From positions 4,005,744 to 4,069,743 of the forward strand of contig NZ_JAGYPJ010000001.1 in NCBI RefSeq assembly GCF_018343695.1: a stretch of 64,000 nt of DNA, in the 5' to 3' direction. This DNA comes from Lederbergia citrisecunda. Its GTDB lineage: Bacteria; Bacillota; Bacilli; Bacillales; Bacillaceae_C. Positions 57,540-64,000 of this stretch are shown here, in pieces. Both the position numbers and the translations under genes were made by a program. How positions within the stretch are numbered: the first letter of the stretch is position 1; each line of letters opens with the position of its first letter. The notes under the pieces were generated by a model. The model was not told where the DNA came from, made no database searches, and worked only from the letters and a program-made list of their open reading frames with translations.

Positions 57540-59144
57540 TCACCCGTCAATGTCTCGCTTATTGTAAAAAATAAAACCTAAACTAGACATCACTATCGCA
57601 ATGAATGTCAATATTGAAACAATCATAAAGTCCATGTCTTCAACGGGAAGTTGTGGAATGAGGCCGTATGGTGATAGATTGCTCATCCAATCTGGGAATT
57701 GAAGCAATCTGCCTAAATAAACAACAATGAATGAGTAAAGCAAGTAAATCCAAGCGAGTCCGGAAAACCTAGGGGCCAATCCGAGAAACAAAACCGCTAA
57801 GCCAATCATTGTCCACATCGCTGGAAGATAGGCGATGGCAGCACCATAAATAGTACTAAAGGAAATCCCATCATCCATTACGGCTGCACCCGCAGACCAT
57901 AATCCAATGGCAGCCATTGATAGAGTGAGAAAACCAATTCCAAACGATACGATTACATAACTAGTCAAAAGTCTCGAACGTGAAACAGCTCTACTTAACA
58001 AGTGCTCAGTTCGATTTTTTCCTTCCTCTCCTTTTAACTTTAAGATTGCCATTAATGCTGGAATCGTACTAATCATCGCCAATATGGACATTAGCATCGA
58101 AATAAATTGCTCCGTCAGAGAATAACCTTCTACGGATGTTAAAATTTCTTCCATCATTTCAACATTTTTTAAAAATGACTCTAGATCACCTAATACAGAT
58201 CCATAAGATGCCCCTAAGATAAACATTCCAATTGCCCAGGAGATGATTCCTGTTCGTTGCAATCGAATGTTCAGACCAAGTGAACTTTGTAAAAGTACGG
58301 ACGCATGACTCTTTCCGGGTTTGGATGGTAAAAATCCTGCACCTAAATCACGAATCGCATTTAAATAGTAAGCAAGAATAAATAAAACAATTGATACTCC
58401 GACAGTAAGGAATATCGGCAACCAATAATTGTTGACGTACACTTCCGAACTTAATATCCAGCCTAGTGGAGAAAACCATGACATGGTTTCGTTACTTACA
58501 TCGCCGATTGCTCGGATCAAATAAGAAACACCTAATACGACAAAGCTAAGTCCAATCGTACCGCGTGAGTTTTCCGCTAGCTGAGCAAACACGACTGTAA
58601 TACCTGTGAAGAAGATCCCTGTTGCACCTAATGCGGCTCCATATAAAAGGGAACCATTCAAGTCCATACTTTCAATTCTTAAAGCATACAATCCGAATCC
58701 GATTAAAAGTGCTAATAGCACATTCGTACCAACTAAAACTAAAATAGTAGCACTTAAATTGGACAATCGGCCAACAGGCAACGAGCGAATTAATTCGATC
58801 AGCCCTTCTTCCTCATCTGCTCGTGTATGACGGGCCACGAGTAAAATGCTCATAAGACCTACAATAATAGCAGTAAATAGCAGCATTTGATGTGCCATCA
58901 TTGCTCCAATTGTATAGTGATCCAGTCCATAGCCTTTACCTACCATTGCAGTCATGGCAGGATTCCGCATTGTTTCAGCAATTGCCTGTCTATCCAAATT
59001 TGTTGCATATAAATCTTTAAAAGCAAAGGCAACCAAAAAAGTTATAGAAGCTAAAGAAATAAGCCAAATAGGAATTCGTATACGATCTCTCCGAATGATA
59101 AAGCGTGTAATGCCGCCAGTCTGATTATAGAGCTTATGGGCCAT
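57540..59144 (-). CDS. ABC exporter permease (TnrB/tetronasin-type)
   Basis: 534 residues with about 12 membrane helices in two similar halves (roughly residues 20-260 and 300-530), as in exporters of polyketide antibiotics of the tetronasin-resistance type (COG3559). The segments RHTRADEEEGLIELIRSLPVGRL and GKNRTEHLLSRAVSRSRLL are the paired cytoplasmic motifs of this family. Start ATG 59144 is part of a TAATG overlap with the ATPase gene stop. GAGGTGA site inside the ATPase 3' end. Confidence 0.9.
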   Translation of the reverse strand: MAHKLYNQTGGITRFIIRRDRIRIPIWLISLASITFLVAFAFKDLYATNLDRQAIAETMRNPAMTAMVGKGYGLDHYTIGAMMAHQMLLFTAIIVGLMSILLVARHTRADEEEGLIELIRSLPVGRLSNLSATILVLVGTNVLLALLIGFGLYALRIESMDLNGSLLYGAALGATGIFFTGITVVFAQLAENSRGTIGLSFVVLGVSYLIRAIGDVSNETMSWFSPLGWILSSEVYVNNYWLPIFLTVGVSIVLFILAYYLNAIRDLGAGFLPSKPGKSHASVLLQSSLGLNIRLQRTGIISWAIGMFILGASYGSVLGDLESFLKNVEMMEEILTSVEGYSLTEQFISMLMSILAMISTIPALMAILKLKGEEGKNRTEHLLSRAVSRSRLLTSYVIVSFGIGFLTLSMAAIGLWSAGAAVMDDGISFSTIYGAAIAYLPAMWTMIGLAVLFLGLAPRFSGLAWIYLLYSFIVVYLGRLLQFPDWMSNLSPYGLIPQLPVEDMDFMIVSILTFIAIVMSSLGFIFYNKRDIDG

Positions 59145-60037
59145 TAAGCTTCACCTCGAGACCCTTCGTAATGGCGCAGAAATAAATCTTCCAATGTTGG
59201 CGGTGTGCTTTCTAATTTTACGATCCCGAACTGACTGATATATTTCATGACACTGTCCAATTCTTCCGAATCTACTTGGAATGAAAGGAACTGTTCTTTT
59301 CGAACAATATCGTGAACACCTTTTAGTTCATGAAGAGTTGTCATGATCTGTTTCGTTTCAACGATAAGATTTAGTCTCGTTAAATGGCGTAATTCATTTA
59401 AGGACCCTGTTTCAATTATTTTTCCTTCCCGAATGATCCCAACTCTGTCACACAACTTTTCGACCTCAGATAAAATATGACTCGAAAGCAGCACGCTTTT
59501 TCCGGCTTTTTTGGCATCCATCACACATTCTTGAAAAACTTTTTCCATTAATGGATCGAGGCCAGATGTTGGCTCATCTAGAATGTATAGGTCTGCATCC
59601 GAAGAAAAAGCAGACACCAATGCAACCTTCTGTCTATTTCCTTTCGAATAAGTTCGGCACTTCTTCGTAGGATCTAAATCAAATTGTTGTATTAGTTCTT
59701 CGCGTCGATTCTTATGATTTGAGCCTCGAAGTTTTACAAATAAATCGATTACTTCTCCGCCTGTTAAATTTGGCCACAAATTGACGTCTCCAGGAACATA
59801 AGCAATACGTTTGTGAATCTCAACAGCATCTTTCCATGCATCAAAACCGAAAATCTTGGCTGCACCTTCCGTCGCTTTTAAAATTCCGAGCAGCACACGG
59901 ATCGTTGTAGATTTTCCAGCGCCATTTGGACCTATGAACCCAAAAATTTCACCTTCATTCACCTCTATATTAACTCCGTCTAATGCAGTAAAATTTCCAA
60001 ATCGTTTTGTTAAGTTGGATGTTTCTAATATGTTCAA
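59144..60037 (-). CDS. ABC exporter ATP-binding protein
   Basis: About 297 residues: Walker A (GPNGAGKST), signature (YSKGNRQKVAL), Walker B (LYILDEPTSGLDP), switch His (LLSSHILSE), and a C-terminal domain that ends TPPTLEDLFLRHY, as in the drug-exporting DrrA-like class. It energises the permease encoded downstream. GGAGTGGTGAG overlaps the ATG at 60055, so I prefer TTG 60037 as start; ATG 60055 adds six residues. A TetR-type palindrome and a divergent TetR gene lie upstream. Confidence 0.9.
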   Translation of the reverse strand: MNILETSNLTKRFGNFTALDGVNIEVNEGEIFGFIGPNGAGKSTTIRVLLGILKATEGAAKIFGFDAWKDAVEIHKRIAYVPGDVNLWPNLTGGEVIDLFVKLRGSNHKNRREELIQQFDLDPTKKCRTYSKGNRQKVALVSAFSSDADLYILDEPTSGLDPLMEKVFQECVMDAKKAGKSVLLSSHILSEVEKLCDRVGIIREGKIIETGSLNELRHLTRLNLIVETKQIMTTLHELKGVHDIVRKEQFLSFQVDSEELDSVMKYISQFGIVKLESTPPTLEDLFLRHYEGSRGEA

Positions 60038-60113
60038 TCCACTCACCACTCCCATAAGTTTTGAAATATTTTACTTTATATAGTTCATAATATATATAAA
60101 ATGATTCTGTTTC

Positions 60114-60134
60114 AATATATTTATGAAATATATT
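60114..60134. promoter_or_regulatory. 21-bp palindrome, probable TetR operator
   Basis: AATATATTT-ATG-AAATATATT is a perfect 9-3-9 dyad between the exporter genes and the divergent TetR gene, 50 bases before its start. It could repress both. Confidence 0.65.
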
Positions 60135-60183
60135 AATTGTTTTATTACAAAACTTTCATTAAACTTAAAGGGAGGTGAAAAAA

Positions 60184-60774
60184 ATGGATGGATTTATACG
60201 CCGTAAAGAAATGAAAAAAGCAGATATTTTAAGTGCAGCATTAGCATTATTTATGGAATTTGGCGTTCAAAAAGTATCCATAGCGGAAATCGCGAGGAAA
60301 GCCAGTGTATCTCAAGTGACGATCTATAATTACTTTGAGAGCAAGGATAATTTAGTTCATGAGGTCATCGTTTTTTACATAGATAAAGAGTGGTGTGAAT
60401 ACGAACAATTACTTAAGAGCAATCTTAAATTTCCTGAAAAAATTAAAAGGATTATTTTCAACAAGAAGGAAGCGGCTAGCAATATTCATGAGGACTTTTA
60501 TCAGTATTTTATGAAGGAATATGCAGAGGGAATGAGCTATATGGAGAATCTTTATGCGGAAAAAGCCTTTCCTCGTTTTATTGATTTGTTTAATGAAGGG
60601 AAAGAACATGGTTACATTGATCCTGCATTATCAAATGAAGTCATATTATTTTATATTCAAATGATGATGGAATATATGCAGCGTGAGGATGTTTATCAAA
60701 AGGTCCTGCCAATGACGGAAGATTTAATGAAGCTTTTATTTTATGGGATTATGGGCAAAAGAGGGGATGAATGA
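60184..60774 (+). CDS. TetR family regulator of the ABC exporter
   Basis: 196 residues with an N-terminal TetR helix-turn-helix (ILSAALALFMEFGVQKVS, then SVSQVTIYNYFESKDNLV) and a helical C-terminal ligand domain. Divergent from the exporter genes, with a 21-bp palindrome between them. It probably derepresses the exporter when a drug binds. I start at ATG 60184 after GGGAGGTG; the in-frame GTG at 60175 is part of that site. A hairpin follows the stop. Confidence 0.9.
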   Translation: MDGFIRRKEMKKADILSAALALFMEFGVQKVSIAEIARKASVSQVTIYNYFESKDNLVHEVIVFYIDKEWCEYEQLLKSNLKFPEKIKRIIFNKKEAASNIHEDFYQYFMKEYAEGMSYMENLYAEKAFPRFIDLFNEGKEHGYIDPALSNEVILFYIQMMMEYMQREDVYQKVLPMTEDLMKLLFYGIMGKRGDE

Positions 60775-60777
60775 AAT

Positions 60778-60804
60778 AGGATACGGTAAAAGATTCCGTA
60801 TCCT
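60778..60804. terminator. hairpin between convergent TetR and splB genes
   Basis: AGGATACGG / CCGTATCCT (60778-60786 with 60796-60804), a perfect 9-bp stem. Flanking T runs are weak, so termination may be partial. Confidence 0.55.
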
Positions 60805-60814
60805 GGATAGAAAG

Positions 60815-61843
60815 TCATGTAAAATATTCCTGTTTCGCTTCTGGAAAATATTTTTTCAAATAACCGCCGAGTGTATCTTTAATATCAGCTTGTTCCTCAT
60901 CCTTATACACATATTTACCTATCCCATATTTTCCCCATTTATATTTCCTCTTTGCCTCGTCAAGTTCGAGCTTGGTCATGGGGTAGTTTTTTTGGATCAC
61001 TCGTTTAGCTGGCATCGTAAAGCGATGTTGAATTAATTCAAATGTTAAATTCTTTTTAGCAAAGCTTGGTAGCTCTGCTTCAAGCTTTTGAAACATTTCT
61101 TCATATCCTTTTTTCCAACCGTCGTGCAAATAAATAGGGGCTACAATAAAGCCTAGAGGGTAGCCAGCATTCGCTATTTTTATTGCTCCTTCAATCCTTT
61201 CATTTAATCGAGATGTTCCTGGTTCAAAATACTTAATAATATAATCATCGTTAATGCTAAAGCGAAACCGGGTTCGACCATTATGTTTGGCATCAAGCAG
61301 ATGGTCGACATGGGCAAACTTCGTAACAAACCGTAATTTTCCAAATTCCGATCGACCGAAATATTCAATTGCTTTTTTTAACGTGTGCGTCAAATGATCA
61401 ACACCAACAATATCTGACGTACAGGATGCTTCGAACCTTGTTTCCTCTGGTGCACGTTCTTGCATATAGTTTTCTGCCGCTTCAAGGATTTCATCGACAT
61501 TTACATACGTTCGAATATATGGCTTACTTCCCATCGTCGTTTGCAAATAACAATAATGACAATGCCCCATACAACCAGTCGCAAAAGGAATCGCATATTC
61601 AGCAGATGGCTTCGACGTATCAAATTTCAACGTTTTTCTCACACCAACAACAAGCGTAGATTTGGCAATTCTGTATTTTTGAAAATGGTTTTCACCAGGT
61701 AAATTGCGGATCTGATTATGAGATGTCGTTTGTCTCGTTTCAATTCCCATTTCATTAAATTTATCTACTAATGTCTTTCCAAGTGGATATTCAAGAGCAC
61801 CCGGTTCAAAATAGACCAATTGGGGGATAAATGGTTTAACCAT
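60815..61843 (-). CDS. splB: spore photoproduct lyase
   Basis: 342 residues. SplB is a radical SAM enzyme that reverses the spore photoproduct (5-thyminyl-5,6-dihydrothymine) in germinating spores. The SAM/Fe-S cluster motif is in CMGHCHYCYLQ (C-x3-C-x2-C), with the conserved catalytic Cys in FEASCTSDIVG. Typical ends PFIPQLVYFEPGAL and KYKWGKYGIGKYVY are present. I start at ATG 61843 after GAGGAG, overlapping the splA stop by eight bases. It forms the splAB operon, expressed in the forespore in B. subtilis (known); the promoter here is not obvious. Confidence 0.96.
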   Translation of the reverse strand: MVKPFIPQLVYFEPGALEYPLGKTLVDKFNEMGIETRQTTSHNQIRNLPGENHFQKYRIAKSTLVVGVRKTLKFDTSKPSAEYAIPFATGCMGHCHYCYLQTTMGSKPYIRTYVNVDEILEAAENYMQERAPEETRFEASCTSDIVGVDHLTHTLKKAIEYFGRSEFGKLRFVTKFAHVDHLLDAKHNGRTRFRFSINDDYIIKYFEPGTSRLNERIEGAIKIANAGYPLGFIVAPIYLHDGWKKGYEEMFQKLEAELPSFAKKNLTFELIQHRFTMPAKRVIQKNYPMTKLELDEAKRKYKWGKYGIGKYVYKDEEQADIKDTLGGYLKKYFPEAKQEYFT

Positions 61844-62087
61844 AATACTCCTCAATATCAGCAGAACCAAATGCTTCGAAATAAGCTTGTTCTGCCTCTT
61901 CCTTTGATTGATAAATGGCTAAATCTTCGGAAATGGGGTAATACGTCTCGTATAGAAAAAGTGCTAATTGATTCGGAGAATCGGGAGCTTGAACGACAGC
62001 GGCTTCTTGAATATTTGCAACGTCCTGTGTATGAGGATTACGATAAATGACATATACAATTTGACCTGGGTTGAAATTAATTAGCAT
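61836..62087 (-). CDS. splA: SplA, regulator of spore photoproduct lyase expression
   Basis: 83 residues of the SplA family, a small TRAP-like protein that limits splB expression in B. subtilis. The family pattern FNPGQIVYVIYRNPHTQDVANIQEA and a C-terminal EEAEQAYFEAFG are present. It overlaps splB by eight bases. AGGAAG site before the ATG. The adjacency alone is nearly diagnostic. Confidence 0.92.
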   Translation of the reverse strand: MLINFNPGQIVYVIYRNPHTQDVANIQEAAVVQAPDSPNQLALFLYETYYPISEDLAIYQSKEEAEQAYFEAFGSADIEEYYG

Positions 62088-62259
62088 ATGATCGTCCTAC
62101 TTCCTAATAAGTAATAATTGAATGTGTTAATACTATGCATAAAATCATCAACTTTATTCACTCATCCAAAGACTACAAATTTTTCACTAAATTTAAAAAA
62201 TATAACTTTAATATTAGGTGATATTCTATAATGATAAATAGGAGAGGTGGGAATACATA

Positions 62260-63018
62260 ATGTTTAGCAATTATGGAAAACTTTGTACGGAGTTTTACGA
62301 TTTTACAAAGCCCGTTGGAATGTCGATAGATGGAGATATCGAATATTACTTAGATCGGTTAAAACATGTTCATGGAAGAATCTTGGAAGCGGGAGTAGGG
62401 TCAGGGAGATTTTTGATTCCACTTTTGGAAAAAGGATTTGTTGTAGATGGCCTAGACTATTCTGCAGATATGTTAAAGTCTTGCAAAGAGCGTTGTGAAA
62501 ATAGAGGTTTCCATCCCGAGTTATATGAAGGTTTGCTTGAGGACTTTCATTTGCCTTATAAGTACGAAGCGATTATTATGCCGACAGGCACTTTTGGTTT
62601 ACTAGAAACAAGGGGAGCTGCGCTAAATGCATTAACATGTTTTAAAAATCACTTGCAACCTGGCGGCCGAATTATTATTGACCTAGGATTACCTAATGAT
62701 TTTAAAGTAGGGGATATATCTAATAGTGTCATTTCTTTTCCTAATGGTGAAGGAATCACGCTTGAAGGTAGATCAATTGAACTTGATTGGGTTCAGCAAA
62801 GAACCGTAACACATCTTAGGTATGAAAAATGGAAAGACGGAAAGCTAATAGATACAGAGCTCCAAAGATTAGTATTGAGTTGGTATGGAATTGAAGAATT
62901 TAAACTGATTTTAAGTGATATTGGATTTACAAACGTTTCCGTTTCATCTGGGTATACATATGAAAAGAACCCAACCAGTGCAAATGAAATCATTACGTTT
63001 GAAGGAGAAGTAGATTAA
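62260..63018 (+). CDS. class I SAM-dependent methyltransferase
   Basis: 252 residues with the Rossmann-fold methyltransferase motifs: motif I ILEAGVGSGRFLIPL, motif II VDGLDYSADML, and an acidic motif around PGGRIIIDLGLPNDF. The C-terminal part has an antiparallel strand set that should bind a small-molecule acceptor. GGAGAGGTGGG precedes the ATG. No neighbour indicates a substrate. It is a single-gene unit. Confidence 0.9.
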   Translation: MFSNYGKLCTEFYDFTKPVGMSIDGDIEYYLDRLKHVHGRILEAGVGSGRFLIPLLEKGFVVDGLDYSADMLKSCKERCENRGFHPELYEGLLEDFHLPYKYEAIIMPTGTFGLLETRGAALNALTCFKNHLQPGGRIIIDLGLPNDFKVGDISNSVISFPNGEGITLEGRSIELDWVQQRTVTHLRYEKWKDGKLIDTELQRLVLSWYGIEEFKLILSDIGFTNVSVSSGYTYEKNPTSANEIITFEGEVD

Positions 63019-63145
63019 AAGAGTAAGATTCCTAATACGCACTATGGTAGTTTTTAACAGGCTGTTACTTATCTGAAAACGTACTGTTTTTTGGATTTGT
63101 TTCTCAATTTTAATTGTTAAGCTAAGGTGCTTAGGGGGTGTGAAG

Positions 63146-63247
63146 GTGATTAAGAAAAAGAAAGTTCTTCTTTTATACGCAGGTATTTTAGTTGCTGTAT
63201 TCATCTTCATCCCGCTGTTCGGGAATCCTCTTAGTGCATTATTTTAA
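63146..63247 (+). CDS. 33-residue single-pass membrane peptide
   Basis: GTG 63146 follows GGGGG by seven bases. The peptide has four N-terminal Lys residues (IKKKKVLLLY), one hydrophobic helix and a short tail (FGNPLSALF). It resembles small membrane peptides such as toxin-like or regulatory peptides, though no antisense RNA is evident. An in-frame GTG at 63140 would add two residues. Too short for usual gene finders. Confidence 0.5.
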   Translation: MIKKKKVLLLYAGILVAVFIFIPLFGNPLSALF

Positions 63248-63424
63248 TAAAAGGAATTTTTTACCAATATATTATATACTAGTCTTTTTTATGCTTTAGG
63301 AAAATAATCTTTTCACTTATTTTTACTGAACAGTTCATAAATGTCTGATCATATATGTAAAGCACCGCTTAATATCAACTAATTATTTATAGGGTTGAGA
63401 AAGCAACAATTACCGGAAAAACGC

Positions 63425-63472
63425 AAAATCAGGTGGGAAAATTATTTGCCTTATTCCACCTGATTTTAATTT
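63425..63472. terminator. bidirectional terminator
   Basis: AAAATCAGGTGG pairs with CCACCTGATTTT (63425-63436 with 63456-63467) with A- and T-rich flanks; it ends the minus-strand acetyltransferase gene. Confidence 0.85.
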
Positions 63473-63480
63473 TTCTGAGC

Positions 63481-63999
63481 TTATTGTGTTGTGTATGAAT
63501 ATTTGATGATTGTTTTTTCATCAAGTGGGTCATTATTCGAAAATAGATCAGGGATGTCCTGTAGCATTTCTAGTAATACTTCGGTAGTTTTACCTGCATC
63601 ACATACCCTTGTTTCCGCATTTCCGAAATTCCCTTTAGTCATTGCTTTGCGACGTAACAGAATGTCATCAACCTTCCAAAAATAATCGGACCAAGTTTCA
63701 CCACAATGCCTTTGAGATGGAACATCAATGATACGGCCATCCATCATAATCGTTTGAAGGGGCTTGTGCATGTCGGTCAACCTGCCGGGAATATTGGCCC
63801 ATTCTTCAATTCCGTGGATAAATGTATTTTTTGTCAAATCAACCCCAACTAGCAAGATTTGAGCATTCCGGTCTAGCAACCTGCCCCATGCTGATTCACG
63901 TGCACAAGGGGTGGTGCAATATTCGTCTCCTGATGTGAAAGCTTCAGCATCTTTTCCAAAGGCAGCAACAGAATGGGTAGGATGCGCAGAACGAAGAAC
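63481..63999 (-). CDS. aminoglycoside N3-acetyltransferase (AAC(3)-like), C-terminal part
   Basis: The frame runs in from the right edge of the window; about 172 residues are present. The family motif RSAHPTHSVAAFGKDA, containing the catalytic His, lies at the edge, followed by LLDRNAQILLVGVDLTKNTFIH, both typical of AAC(3)/YokD antibiotic acetyltransferases that use acetyl-CoA to modify the 3-amino group of aminoglycosides. The start and N-terminal half are outside the window. Many chromosomal members have no proven drug target. Confidence 0.88.
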   Translation of the reverse strand, partial: VLRSAHPTHSVAAFGKDAEAFTSGDEYCTTPCARESAWGRLLDRNAQILLVGVDLTKNTFIHGIEEWANIPGRLTDMHKPLQTIMMDGRIIDVPSQRHCGETWSDYFWKVDDILLRRKAMTKGNFGNAETRVCDAGKTTEVLLEMLQDIPDLFSNNDPLDEKTIIKYSYTTQ

Positions 64000-64000
64000 A

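Overview
The window looks like chromosomal DNA of a spore-forming, low-GC Gram-positive bacterium of the Bacillaceae (Bacillus in the broad sense). Evidence: AT-rich sequence, strong GGAGG ribosome binding sites with many TTG and GTG starts, rho-independent terminators after most transcription units, the spore photoproduct lyase pair splA-splB, UvsE, MprF, Fur/PerR-type boxes, and many Bacillus-type families (YhgE/Pip, EcsC, PadR-DUF1700-DUF4097, DUF2161, DUF4352). No integrase, intact insertion sequence, CRISPR array or rRNA operon was seen.

Layout. 0-6.4 kb: the end of a beta-phosphoglucomutase gene, a CPBP protease, an arylamine N-acetyltransferase, then a P1B4-type metal (probably ferrous iron) efflux ATPase whose upstream region carries two Fur boxes, a good sigma-A promoter and a PerR box. 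6.4-13.2 kb: one cassette of response regulator, histidine kinase, lipoprotein, two ABC permeases and an ABC ATPase. It looks like an envelope-stress or peptide-resistance module, with 11-bp direct repeats (a probable regulator site) before the lipoprotein. 13.3-27.4 kb: PadR/DUF2812 pair, a nuclease-helicase of the DinG/XPD type, YhgE, EcsC, MprF, a TetR/MMPL divergent pair and UvsE. 27.7-30.4 kb: selD and mnmH, a selenium pathway for 2-selenouridine in tRNA. 30.7-34.6 kb: a gene-poor, decayed region with a His-rich protein, two degenerate tRNA relics, one intact tRNA-Ser(CGA) and a small XRE/lipoprotein group. 34.6-44.2 kb: small accessory genes, a DUF2161 nuclease-fold protein paired with a coiled-coil protein, and a glycosyltransferase-DedA-patatin membrane-lipid operon. 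44.3-51.4 kb: a polysaccharide deacetylase, drug-modification-like nucleotidyltransferases, a twice-frameshifted aminoglycoside phosphotransferase relative and an MFS exporter. 51.5-60.8 kb: MscS channel, PadR-DUF1700-DUF4097 operon, a quorum-sensing-like receptor/propeptide pair, a MerR-TipAS regulator, and a TetR-controlled ABC exporter. 60.8-64 kb: splB/splA, a methyltransferase, a 33-residue membrane peptide and a truncated AAC(3)-type acetyltransferase.

Most interesting locus: at 54.9-56.3 kb an XRE-TPR regulator of the PlcR/Rgg (RRNPP) type is followed 49 bases later by a gene for a secreted propeptide. The propeptide is a signal sequence plus five 18-residue repeats, each carrying the identical octapeptide LPDLPTQY although the codons differ. 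The octapeptide resembles PapR-type PlcR pheromones (x-D-L-P-x-x-aromatic). I infer a multi-copy peptide pheromone system.

A second pattern is structural: four intergenic regions (4.6, 30.5, 54.6 and 57.1 kb) contain tandem imperfect hairpins with an exact period of 51 or 52 bp. Their sequences differ between loci (two are related) but the architecture is the same. A third is a 160-170 bp interspersed element, with ends resembling terminal inverted repeats, present at 14.7 and 50.0 kb, each time just upstream of a gene.
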